From NCBI RefSeq assembly GCF_003261055.1, contig NZ_CP030073.1, positions 8,184,001 through 8,248,000 of the forward strand: a DNA stretch of 64,000 nucleotides, read 5' to 3'. Each line of letters opens with the position of its first letter. Position 1 is the first letter of the stretch. Shown here piece after piece: positions 7,859 to 15,964 of this stretch. The stretch is from Streptomyces cadmiisoli (GTDB lineage: Bacteria > Actinomycetota > Actinomycetes > Streptomycetales > Streptomycetaceae). The notes beneath the pieces were generated by a model, which saw only the letters and a list, made by a program, of their open reading frames with translations, was not told the DNA's origin and did not search any database. The position numbers and the translations under genes are program-made.

Positions 7859-9405
7859 GCGCCGGGCAGCCCACCGCCCGGCGGGGCCGCGATCGCCGGG
7901 CCGAGGTCCTGATGCCGGCACCCGGCCGGGACCGGTTCGGCCGGGCGGACGCTCCGGGCGTCGCCGTGGTCGGCGGAGGCATCGCCGGACTCGCCGCGGC
8001 GACCCTGCTGGCCGAACGCGGAGCCCGCGTGACGCTCTACGAACGCGAGGACGCGCTCGGCGGCCGGCTCACCGGCCGACGCACCCGCCTGGCCGACGGC
8101 TCCGAGGTCACCATGAGCCGGGGGTTCCATGCCTTCTTCCGCCAGTACTACAACCTGCGCGGCCTGCTGCGGCGCACCGACCCCGCGCTCACCCGGCTGA
8201 CCGCCCTGCCCGACTACCCGCTGCGGCACAGCGGCGGCCTCACCGACAGCTTCGCCCGCGTCCCGCGCACACCGCCGTTCAGCGCGCTCGGATTCGTCGC
8301 CCTGAGTCCCACCTTCGGCTGGCGCGACCTCACCACGATGGACGCCCGGGCGGCGCTGCCGCTCCTCGACGTCCGCGTGCCCGACGTCTACGCACGTTTC
8401 GACGACGTCAGCGCCACCGCCTTCCTCCGGCAGGTCCGCTTCCCCGAGGCCGCGCACCATCTGGCCTTCGAGGTCTTCTCGCGCAGCTTCTTCGCCGACC
8501 CCCGGGAACTGTCCGCCGCCGAACTGCTGCTGATGTTCCACATCTACTTCCTCGGCTCCGCCGAGGGCCTGCTGTTCGACGTGCCGAACGACCCCTTTCC
8601 GCAGGCGTTGTGGGAACCGCTCGGCGACTACCTCCGGCGCCTCGGGGCCGACGTCCGCACCGGCACCCGCGTGCGGGGTGTTCACGCTGTCGACGGAGGG
8701 GGAGCGGAGGTGCGCACCGACACGGCCGTGGAACGCCACGACGCGGCGGTCCTCGCCCTCGACCCCGGTGCCCTGCAACAGGTCGTCGCCGCGTCGCCCG
8801 GCCTGGGAACCGCCGCCTGGCGCGACGACGTCGCCGCCCTGCGCACCGCCCCGCCGTTCCTCGTCTCCCGGCTCTGGCTCGACCGGCCGGTACGAGCCGA
8901 CCGGCCCGGCTTCCTCGGCACCAGCGGCTACGGCGGCCTGGACAACATCAGTGTCCTGGAACGCTACGAGGGGGAGGCCGCCCGATGGGCCGCGCGCACC
9001 GGGGGGTCGGTGGTCGAGCTGCACGCGTACGCCGTCACCGCCGGCGACCGGGAGGCCGTGCAGGACGAGATCGTCGACCGCATGCGCCAGGTGTACCCCG
9101 AGACGCGCGAGGCCGGGATCGTCGACGCCCGGCACGAGTGGCGCTCCGACTGCCCGCTGTTCCCTGTCGGTTCCCATCACCGGCGCCCCACCGTACGGAC
9201 TCCCCATCCCCAGCTGACGCTCGCCGGTGACGCGATCCGCTGCGACCTCCCGGTGGCGCTGATGGAACGTGCCGCGACCACCGGCTTCCTGGCGGCCAAC
9301 GCCCTGCTCGCCGACCGGGGCGTGCGCGGTCAGGTGTTGTGGACGGTGCCCCGGGCGGGCCGGTCCCGCGGTCTGCGGGCACTCGCCGCACGCGCGGGAC
9401 GCTGA
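7855..9405 (+). CDS. crtU: CrtU: beta-carotene desaturase/methyl-migrating aromatase
   Basis: 516 residues from GTG 7855, chosen because it overlaps the crtT stop (GTGA). After a basic N-terminal extension of about 35 residues the FAD motif V-A-V-V-G-G-G-I-A-G-L-A-A-A begins, followed by L-Y-E-R-E-D-A-L-G-G-R-L and, at the C-terminal end, L-T-L-A-G-D-A-I-R-C-D-L-P-V-A-L-M-E-R-A. This is the CrtI-like family whose CrtU members desaturate the beta-ionone rings and move a methyl group, turning beta-carotene into beta-isorenieratene and isorenieratene. It is last in crtYTU and converges on the minus-strand crtEIB operon. Confidence 0.9.
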   Translation: MSAGQPTARRGRDRRAEVLMPAPGRDRFGRADAPGVAVVGGGIAGLAAATLLAERGARVTLYEREDALGGRLTGRRTRLADGSEVTMSRGFHAFFRQYYNLRGLLRRTDPALTRLTALPDYPLRHSGGLTDSFARVPRTPPFSALGFVALSPTFGWRDLTTMDARAALPLLDVRVPDVYARFDDVSATAFLRQVRFPEAAHHLAFEVFSRSFFADPRELSAAELLLMFHIYFLGSAEGLLFDVPNDPFPQALWEPLGDYLRRLGADVRTGTRVRGVHAVDGGGAEVRTDTAVERHDAAVLALDPGALQQVVAASPGLGTAAWRDDVAALRTAPPFLVSRLWLDRPVRADRPGFLGTSGYGGLDNISVLERYEGEAARWAARTGGSVVELHAYAVTAGDREAVQDEIVDRMRQVYPETREAGIVDARHEWRSDCPLFPVGSHHRRPTVRTPHPQLTLAGDAIRCDLPVALMERAATTGFLAANALLADRGVRGQVLWTVPRAGRSRGLRALAARAGR

Positions 9406-9410
9406 GGGCG

Positions 9411-9432
9411 CCGTGCGTGCCGGGCGGCACGG
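9411..9432. terminator. short hairpin between convergent crtU and the Rieske gene
   Basis: CCGTGC (9411-9416) pairs with GCACGG (9427-9432), and GTGCC/GGCAC pairing is an alternative fold of the same bases. It fills most of the 28-base gap between two convergent operons. The stem is short, so its strength is uncertain. Confidence 0.35.
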
Positions 9433-9433
9433 T

Positions 9434-10441
9434 TCACCCCGGGAACCGCCCCGTGCTGCGCAGCTCCCAGCGCCGTTCGGCGTAGGCCAGATCGTCCCGC
9501 CACAGCCGGCCGGCCGTCTGGCGCATCAGGGGTCGCAGCGCGGCGGCGGCCGCCCGGGCCCAGGCGAACCCCCGTCGGTCGGAGGCGGCGACCACCGCCT
9601 CGACGACGGCGGTCCTCGGCTGCTCGTCCGCCGGGCCGGTCAGCGGCGTGGCATGGGTCTCCACCACGGAGGTCGACCCCTCGCCCTCGGTGACGCGCAT
9701 CACGACCGTACGCGGTTCGGGCGCGGTGAACTCGGCCCGCACCGGCACCACCAGACGGCTCGTCACCCGGAAGGAGACGTCCACGACGAACGCGTCGTCG
9801 GTGTCCCCCTGCGGTGTCCGGACCACGGTCAGGTCGACGAACGAGTACGGATGGAACCACGACCCGTGCCAGGGATCGAGCCGGTTGGCGACGATGTCCT
9901 GCGGCTCGCACCGCCCCACCGCCGTGAACACGGCGTCCACCCCGCTGCCCGCCGCGGGGCGCTCCGGCACCATCGGCCGCTCGGTCGGCTCCTCGGCGCC
10001 GACGGCGTCCAGCCGCACCCACACCAGCACGCCGTCGTCGTGGACGGGATACGGATCCCACCCGGCGAACGGGGCGCCGTCCAGCGCCAGTCCGTGCCAG
10101 TGGCACACCAGCGTGCCGCACACCACCCGGCTGTCCCGCAGGGGCGCACCGAGGTGCGGGCAGGCGCCCGGACCGGCGTGCAAGGCCCCGGTGTCCGAGC
10201 GCCACAGCACGATCTCGACGCCGCCGACCGTCCTGCCGTACGGGCGGCCTCCCGCGCGGACGTCCCGGGAGGCGCCCACCACGAACCAGTTTCCGGACGG
10301 ACGTGCCGACGCCCGCTTCAACGCGTCCGCGATCAGCGACGGGCGGGCCTCACGCCAGGTCGGTGTCTGCGTCGCCCAGTCCGGCCGGCGGCGGCGCCGC
10401 AACGGTGACGTCCAGCCGCCCCGGTCCGCTCGGTCGGTCAT
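9434..10441 (-). CDS. Rieske [2Fe-2S] domain protein (DUF5914-like) of the carotenoid operon
   Basis: 335 residues. Residues about 55-140 form a Rieske domain with C-P-H-L-G and, 15 residues on, C-H-W-H-G, giving the two Cys and two His ligands of a [2Fe-2S] cluster. The remaining 200 residues (with [12 protein letters not shown] near residue 175) look like a START/ring-hydroxylase-like fold of the type listed as DUF5914; no clear 2-His-1-carboxylate mononuclear iron site is obvious to me. ATG 10441 overlaps the crtB stop as ATGA, so it is the fourth gene of crtE-crtI-crtB-x, the slot called crtV in Streptomyces clusters. It may pass electrons to or hydroxylate a carotenoid, which is not established. 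Confidence 0.78.
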   Translation of the reverse strand: MTDRADRGGWTSPLRRRRRPDWATQTPTWREARPSLIADALKRASARPSGNWFVVGASRDVRAGGRPYGRTVGGVEIVLWRSDTGALHAGPGACPHLGAPLRDSRVVCGTLVCHWHGLALDGAPFAGWDPYPVHDDGVLVWVRLDAVGAEEPTERPMVPERPAAGSGVDAVFTAVGRCEPQDIVANRLDPWHGSWFHPYSFVDLTVVRTPQGDTDDAFVVDVSFRVTSRLVVPVRAEFTAPEPRTVVMRVTEGEGSTSVVETHATPLTGPADEQPRTAVVEAVVAASDRRGFAWARAAAAALRPLMRQTAGRLWRDDLAYAERRWELRSTGRFPG

Positions 10442-11433
10442 CGCGCGGGTCCCTTCCACTGGAGTACCGCGCCGCCCGCCGTCGGCGCCGGGCCCTCCAC
10501 GCGCGCGCGGTAACGCGCCCGCAGGACCTGGGCGGCCCCGGCGGCGGCCGTGACGGCGCGCCGACGACGCGACACCACGGCACGCCGGTGCAGGACGGCG
10601 TAGTCCTGGTCCGCGACGGCGTCGAGAATGCCGCTGTACAGCGTGTACGCGGTGCGGATGCAGGGGCGCACCCGAGGGTCCAGCATGTCGATGCCGGCCT
10701 CCGCCTCCCCGTACACCCGCCGGGTCAGCGCCTCGGCGGCGACGAGCGCGGCGCGGACCCGCGGATCCCGGCGCCCGGTGCGGCGGCTCCACTCCAGCAG
10801 CGGCCGGTCCACGCCGTGGGCGGCGAGCAGGTCCGCCGGCAGGTAGACCCGGCCCCGGTCCAGGTCCTCGCCGACGTCCCGTAGGAAGTTGGTGAGCTGG
10901 AAGGCGACGCCGAGAGCCGCCGCGTGCGGCGCCGCGACCTCACGGGGCACGACCGTACCGAGCACCGGCAGCATCTGCAGTCCGATCGCCGCGGCCGAGC
11001 CGTGCATGTAGGCGCACAGGTCGGCGTACGTCGGATAGTCGGTGACCGTCAGATCGGCGCGCATCGAGGCGAGGAAGTCGGCGAACAGCGAGTGCTCGAT
11101 CCCGTACCGGGCCGCGGTGTCGGCCACAGCCCGGACCACGGGCTCGTCGCCTGTGCCGGTACGCAGTCCGTGCGCGAGGTCGCTCTCCAGACACCGAAGC
11201 AGCCGGTCGCGCTCACCGGGTGTGCCGCGCCGGCCGAGATCGTCCACGATGTCGTCCGCCCAGCGGGCGAAGCCGTACAGCGCGTGCACGGCCGAGCGGC
11301 GTTCCAACGGCAGGAGGCGGGTGGCCAGGAAGTACGTCCTGCCGTGGCGGGCGTTGAGTTCCCGGCACCTGGTGTAGGCGGCGCGGAGCGCGGGTTCGGT
11401 GATGTCGGCGGCGTCCAGTTCACGACGGGTCAT
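10438..11433 (-). CDS. crtB: phytoene synthase CrtB
   Basis: 331 residues. Both aspartate-rich motifs for binding diphosphate via magnesium are present: D-D-I-V-D (near residue 65) and N-F-L-R-D-V-G-E-D (near residue 185), together with Y-G-F-A-R-W-A-D and R-G-R-V-Y-L-P. The enzyme joins two geranylgeranyl diphosphates head to head into phytoene. ATG 11433 lies inside the end of crtI (14-base overlap). It is the third gene of the crtE-crtI-crtB operon, transcribed from the promoter near 14174-14201. Confidence 0.94.
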   Translation of the reverse strand: MTRRELDAADITEPALRAAYTRCRELNARHGRTYFLATRLLPLERRSAVHALYGFARWADDIVDDLGRRGTPGERDRLLRCLESDLAHGLRTGTGDEPVVRAVADTAARYGIEHSLFADFLASMRADLTVTDYPTYADLCAYMHGSAAAIGLQMLPVLGTVVPREVAAPHAAALGVAFQLTNFLRDVGEDLDRGRVYLPADLLAAHGVDRPLLEWSRRTGRRDPRVRAALVAAEALTRRVYGEAEAGIDMLDPRVRPCIRTAYTLYSGILDAVADQDYAVLHRRAVVSRRRRAVTAAAGAAQVLRARYRARVEGPAPTAGGAVLQWKGPAR

Positions 11434-12991
11434 CGGCGGTCTCCGCGGTCGGGGTGGCGGCGATTCTCGCGGCCGCCGGAGCGGGCCGGACGCGCGAGGC
11501 ACGGCGCCGGATGCCGCCGGTGACCCGTGCGGCCGCGAGTTTGCCGCTGATCAGCACGGGCGGAACGCCCACTCCGGGGGTGGTCCCGCATCCCGCCAGT
11601 ACGACGTTGTCCAGCCCGCGTACGAGATTGCGCGGACGGAACGGCCCGGTCTGGGCGAACGTGTGCGACACCGAGAACGGGCTGCCCGCCGCGTGTCCCT
11701 GTGCCGTCCAGTCCAGGGGCGTCACCAGCATCTCCTCCTGGACGCTGTCCGCGAATCCCGCCAGGCCCCGGCGCTCCAACTCGGCGACCAGGCCGTCCCG
11801 GTAGCGCGGACCGAGATCACGCCAGGCTCCCGCGGATGGTCCGACAGCGGTGTTCGGGCAGGGAGCCAGGACGTAGTGCAGGTGCCGGCCCTGCGGGGCC
11901 AGGGCGGGATCGTGTGCCGTCGGCCGGGTGATCAGCAGGGACGGGTCGCTCATCAGCCGGCCCGAGCGGGTGAGTTCGTCGAAGGTGCGCTCCCACGCCG
12001 CGCCGAAGGAGAGCGTGTGGTGGGCCAGACCGGGCCAGGTGCGGTCGGTCCCGGCGTGCAGGATCACCGCGGACGGCGAGTGACGCAACCGCACCGGACG
12101 CCGCGGAGCGCGCCCCAGGAGGCGGTGGGAGGCGGACAGTTCACAGGTCAGCACGACCGTGTCGCAGGGGATCCGCTCGCCCGAGGCGAGGCGTACGGCC
12201 CGGACCCGGCCCGCCGACCGTTCCAGCGCCTCCGCGGCCGCCGACCACCGGAACTCGGCTCCGGCGTCCGCGGCGGCGTCGGCCATGGCGCGGGGCAGCG
12301 CGTACATGCCGCCCTTGGGGAACCAGACGCCCGCCACCGTGTCCATGTAGGCGATCACCGCGTAGGCCGCGAGTGCCCGGGCCGGTGCGACACCGGCGTA
12401 AAGGGACTGGAAGGAGAACACCCGGCGCAGACGGGCGTCCGTGAGGAAGCGGCCGATACGGCTGTCGAGCCGCCCGAATCCGCCCAGCGCCGCCAGACGC
12501 GCGAGGTCAGGGTGCAGGAGTTGGAGGGGCGAGTCGAAGTTCGTGTCGATGAAGCGGCGCATCTGCGCCCGGTAGAGCCGCTCCAGCCAGTGCCGCAGCG
12601 CACGGTAGCCCGCGGCCTCGGCGGGGCCGGCGAATCGCCGGACCTCGGCCTCCATGGCCTCACCGTCCGTATGCACGTCCAGCGAGGTCCCGTCCGCGAA
12701 ACACGCCCGGTAGGCCGGGTGCAGGGCCATCAGGTCCACCCGGCGGGCCAGGCTGTCGCCGACGGCCGCGAAGGCCTCGTCGGCCAGCTCAGGCATGGTC
12801 AGCACGGTCGGGCCGGTGTCCACCTGGAATCCGCCGAGCCGCGTCCGGCCGGCCCGGCCGCCAGGGCCGGCGTCGCGTTCGACGACCACGACCTGCCGTC
12901 CCGCTCCGAGCAGATGAAGCGCGCAGGCGAGGCCCGACAGCCCGGCTCCCACCACCACGACACGGTCGGTCGGCCCGGTCACCGTCCTCAC
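11420..12991 (-). CDS. crtI: phytoene desaturase CrtI
   Basis: 523 residues, typical of bacterial CrtI. The N terminus has [14 protein letters not shown] with the downstream acidic residue in [14 protein letters not shown], and the C terminus has the FAD motif [16 protein letters not shown]. CrtI performs successive desaturations from phytoene to lycopene at the membrane. The GTG at 12991 overlaps the crtE stop as GTGA. The last 35 residues are Arg/Ala/Pro-rich and not part of the conserved core. Confidence 0.94.
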   Translation of the reverse strand: MRTVTGPTDRVVVVGAGLSGLACALHLLGAGRQVVVVERDAGPGGRAGRTRLGGFQVDTGPTVLTMPELADEAFAAVGDSLARRVDLMALHPAYRACFADGTSLDVHTDGEAMEAEVRRFAGPAEAAGYRALRHWLERLYRAQMRRFIDTNFDSPLQLLHPDLARLAALGGFGRLDSRIGRFLTDARLRRVFSFQSLYAGVAPARALAAYAVIAYMDTVAGVWFPKGGMYALPRAMADAAADAGAEFRWSAAAEALERSAGRVRAVRLASGERIPCDTVVLTCELSASHRLLGRAPRRPVRLRHSPSAVILHAGTDRTWPGLAHHTLSFGAAWERTFDELTRSGRLMSDPSLLITRPTAHDPALAPQGRHLHYVLAPCPNTAVGPSAGAWRDLGPRYRDGLVAELERRGLAGFADSVQEEMLVTPLDWTAQGHAAGSPFSVSHTFAQTGPFRPRNLVRGLDNVVLAGCGTTPGVGVPPVLISGKLAAARVTGGIRRRASRVRPAPAAARIAATPTAETADDPS

Positions 12992-14130
12992 ACGTCCTCC
13001 CCGGTGAGGTCCGGGGCGGCGCCCGAGGCCCGCTCGACGAGCGAGGCGAACTCCTGTCGTACGGCGTGGCTCGCGCCGGCCCGGTCGAAGTGCCGCAGGC
13101 CGGCGGCCGCCAGGTCCGCGATCTTCGACTCCACCACGGACCGGGCGCCGGTTCGTTCGAGCGCCGCCCGCATGCGCTCCACGGTGTCGTCCGACCGGGA
13201 CACCTCACCCGGGGCGAGCACGGCGGCGGCCTCCTCGTCGCCGGTCGCCTCGGCGAGCCGTACGGCGACCGCGAGCAGATAGGTCAGCTTGCGCGTCCGC
13301 AGGTCGTCGCCGACCGGCTTGCCCGTCAGGGCCGGGTCCCCGAAGGCGCCGAGGAGGTCGTCGCGCAGTTGGAAGGCCAGCCCCGCGCAGCGGCCGGCGG
13401 AGCGGAGCGCCGCAAGGGCGTAGTCGTCGCCGCCGGCCAGCGACGCGCCCAGCGCCAGGGGCCGCTCCACCGTGTACAGGGCGCTCTTGAGCGTGGCGAT
13501 CGTCAGCGCCTCGTCGACCCCGGAAGAGCCGGTCGCCTGGGCGTGGATGTCGCGGTACTGGCCCGCGACCATCTCGCCGCGCATCGCCCGCCATTCGTGG
13601 TACAGCCGCGAACCGTGCGGCGACCCGAGCGCGGTCTCCGTCAGCAGATCGTCGGCCCAGGCCAGTGCCAGGTCACCGGCGAGCACGGCGACGGCGGTCG
13701 CGAACGCTTCGGGCGGGCCCGTCATCCGCGCGGCGCGGTGCATACGGGCGAGGTCGACGTGCATCGTCGGTGCGCCCCGCCGCAGCGTCGATCCGTCCAT
13801 CACGTCGTCGTGCAGGAGAGCGCACGCCTGCACCAGTTCCAGGGCCGCGCCCGTGCGGAGTACCGCAGTGGCGTCGCCGGTGCCTCCGGCCGCCCGCCAT
13901 CCGCACCACACGAACGCCGTCCGCAGCCGCTTCCCTCCGCGCCGGACGAACGCGGCGACACGGCCGGCCACGTCCCGGGCGAACACCGGGTCCACCTCGC
14001 GGGCCTGGCACAGTCCCGCGTCGAGTACCTGCTCCAGGAGTGCTCCGACGGTCCTGGTGGCACCGAGGGCCGTGAGCGGGTCGCCGACGCGTCCGGCCGG
14101 TTCGGCCGCAGTGGGCCGCAGTCCGAGCAT
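12988..14130 (-). CDS. crtE: geranylgeranyl diphosphate synthase CrtE
   Basis: 380 residues from ATG 14130, chosen for the AAGGGG about ten bases upstream; a longer frame to 14244 is less likely. It carries the first aspartate-rich motif L-L-H-D-D-V-M-D (near residue 105), G-G-K-R-L-R for diphosphate binding, and the second motif F-Q-L-R-D-D-L-L-G near residue 250. Polyprenyl synthases of this type elongate farnesyl or dimethylallyl diphosphate to C20 for carotenoids. It is the first gene of the minus-strand operon crtE-crtI-crtB-Rieske, and all junctions overlap. Confidence 0.93.
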   Translation of the reverse strand: MLGLRPTAAEPAGRVGDPLTALGATRTVGALLEQVLDAGLCQAREVDPVFARDVAGRVAAFVRRGGKRLRTAFVWCGWRAAGGTGDATAVLRTGAALELVQACALLHDDVMDGSTLRRGAPTMHVDLARMHRAARMTGPPEAFATAVAVLAGDLALAWADDLLTETALGSPHGSRLYHEWRAMRGEMVAGQYRDIHAQATGSSGVDEALTIATLKSALYTVERPLALGASLAGGDDYALAALRSAGRCAGLAFQLRDDLLGAFGDPALTGKPVGDDLRTRKLTYLLAVAVRLAEATGDEEAAAVLAPGEVSRSDDTVERMRAALERTGARSVVESKIADLAAAGLRHFDRAGASHAVRQEFASLVERASGAAPDLTGEDV

Positions 14131-14173
14131 GCACAACCACCCCTTCTCACTCTCGGTCACCTGCACGCCAGTG

Positions 14174-14201
14174 CTTCCGCCACCGGACCGGATCTGGATG
14201 C
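14174..14201 (-). promoter_or_regulatory. putative LitS-dependent promoter of the crtEIB operon
   Basis: On the minus strand GCATCC (14201-14196) is followed after 16 bases by CGGAAG (14179-14174). The predicted start near 14167 leaves a leader of roughly 37 bases before crtE. Same arrangement as at litR, crtY and the photolyase gene. Confidence 0.5.
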
Positions 14202-14253
14202 GCTGATTCCTGCCCGCTGCCGACCCTGTTGCCGGACCGCTCACCCCACCGGT

Positions 14254-15753
14254 CTAGGGAGGAGAGTCACCGCGATCACGCTCCTGGCGCCGGATCTCGT
14301 CGAGATCTTCGAGCCGGTCGAGTCCTCGCACCGCCTGCGCGGTGCGGTTGTTGTGCTCCAGCCTGGAACGGTGCCGGTCGAGGAAGGACCAGTAGCCCGC
14401 GCTGTAGGGGCAGGCATGTGCGCCGGTCCGGTCACCCGGCCGGTGGACGCAGTTGCCGCACAGATCGCTCATCCGGTTCACATAGGCACCGCCGGACGTG
14501 TACGGCTTGGTCGTCATACGGCCGCCGTCGGCGTACTGCGACATACCGACGACATTGGGCACCATCACCCAGTCGTAGCCGTCCACGAAGCTCCGGTGGA
14601 ACCAGTCCGTGACCGCGGCCGGGTCCCAGCCCTGCTGGAGGGCGTAACTGCCCAGGATCATCAGCCGCGGGATGTGGTGGGTCCAGCCGGTGTCGCGCAC
14701 CTGGGACAGGACGGTGTGCAGGCAGTTGGCGCGTACGTCGTCCGCGTCCAGTTCGTTCCACCAGCCGGGCAGCGGGGCGGTGTGCCGCAGCACGTTGGAC
14801 TGCCGGTACTCCTCGCCGAAGTACCAGTACAGCTGCCACACGTATTCACGCCAGCCCGCGATCTGCCGGACGAATCCCTCGACGCTGTTCAGCGGTGCCT
14901 GTCCCGCACGCCAGGCCGTCTCGGCCCGTTCGACGCACTCGGCCGGATCGAGCAGGCCGAGGTTGAGCGTGGACGACAGCAGGCTGTGACTCATGACCGG
15001 GTCGGCGGCGAGCATCGCGTCCTCGTACGGGCCGAACGAGGGCAGCCGGTGCTCGACGAAGCGCCGCAGCGCCGCCCGGGCCTCGGGGCGGGTCGCCGGG
15101 AACTGCCGGGGCCCGTCCTGCCCGACGAAGGACGCGTCGCCGTCCTTCTCCCAGCGGTCGAGGTCGCGGCGCACCTCGTCGTCGATCTCGTCCTCGCGCG
15201 GCCGGTAGGGAGCGGGCACGGGCAGGGTGGACGAGTTCCTCGGCGGGGCCTCCCGGTTGTCATGGTCGTAGTTCCACCGGCCGCCGGCCGGAGCGCCGCC
15301 GTCCATCAGCAGGTCGTGCCCCCGCCGCACCCACCGGTAGAAGGCCTCCTGACGCAGTTGCTTGCCGTCGTGGCCGTCCGCCCACGCCGCGAAGTCGGCC
15401 ATGGGCACCAGGAATCCGCGCGCCGGACACACGGTCACCTGAGGCAGTGAGCGCACCAGCCGCAGGGCGGCGTACGAGGTCGGATGGTGGACGGTCACCG
15501 GGCCGTCGCCCACCGCCCGCGCCAGGCCCTCCCGGTAGGTCTCGGCTCGGACGTACGTGACGCGGTCACCGAGTTCGGCGGCCCGGTGGCGCATGGCGGA
15601 GAGCACGAGGTGGGCCTTGGCCCGGTGGAAGCGTCTGCGCCGGAACACCGACCGTGCCTCGATCATCAGCAGCGGCGTGTCGCGGGTGATGCCGCTCTCC
15701 CCGGAGGGGCTCAGGAAGTGCGGTCCGAGCTGATCGCCGAACAGCCAGTGCAT
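14254..15753 (-). CDS. iron-sulfur photolyase/cryptochrome (FeS-BCP, (6-4) PhrB/CryB type)
   Basis: 499 residues. The N terminus H-W-L-F-G-D-Q-L-G-P-H-F opens the Rossmann-like photolyase domain; the helical FAD domain has W-R-E-Y-V-W and N-Y-D-H-D-N-R. Four cysteines expected to hold a [4Fe-4S] cluster are visible: one in A-N-C-L-H-T, two in L-C-G-N-C and one in A-C-P-Y. These define the bacterial (6-4) photolyase and proteobacterial-cryptochrome-like group rather than the classical CPD enzymes. The family repairs UV (6-4) photoproducts or senses blue light. Its location next to crtE, with a matching LitS-type promoter, fits co-induction of DNA repair and photoprotective pigment by light. 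The ribosome binding site is AGGA before ATG 15753. Confidence 0.88.
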   Translation of the reverse strand: MHWLFGDQLGPHFLSPSGESGITRDTPLLMIEARSVFRRRRFHRAKAHLVLSAMRHRAAELGDRVTYVRAETYREGLARAVGDGPVTVHHPTSYAALRLVRSLPQVTVCPARGFLVPMADFAAWADGHDGKQLRQEAFYRWVRRGHDLLMDGGAPAGGRWNYDHDNREAPPRNSSTLPVPAPYRPREDEIDDEVRRDLDRWEKDGDASFVGQDGPRQFPATRPEARAALRRFVEHRLPSFGPYEDAMLAADPVMSHSLLSSTLNLGLLDPAECVERAETAWRAGQAPLNSVEGFVRQIAGWREYVWQLYWYFGEEYRQSNVLRHTAPLPGWWNELDADDVRANCLHTVLSQVRDTGWTHHIPRLMILGSYALQQGWDPAAVTDWFHRSFVDGYDWVMVPNVVGMSQYADGGRMTTKPYTSGGAYVNRMSDLCGNCVHRPGDRTGAHACPYSAGYWSFLDRHRSRLEHNNRTAQAVRGLDRLEDLDEIRRQERDRGDSPP

Positions 15754-15818
15754 GCGGTGTTCCTCTTTCGGTGGCGCCGCGCGTGAGCCGCCTCCACCCG
15801 GCGGCCCTTACCCGTCCA

Positions 15819-15846
15819 CTTCCCGTCCGGCGCCATGTTCGGATGC
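15819..15846 (-). promoter_or_regulatory. putative LitS-dependent promoter of the photolyase gene
   Basis: Minus strand GCATCC (15846-15841), 16 bases, GGGAAG (15824-15819), about 66 bases before the photolyase ATG. It matches the crtE element (CGGAAG) closely in the second half. Confidence 0.5.
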
Positions 15847-15964
15847 ACCCCAGATCCGGGGATCGTCCGTTCGCCCGGGCACGGTCGCGCGTTTCGGCCA
15901 TGGCCCGGGTCCGCGCCGGCGACCACCCCGAAGCCGGCCCGGACCCGCGGCACGTGGACCGGCG

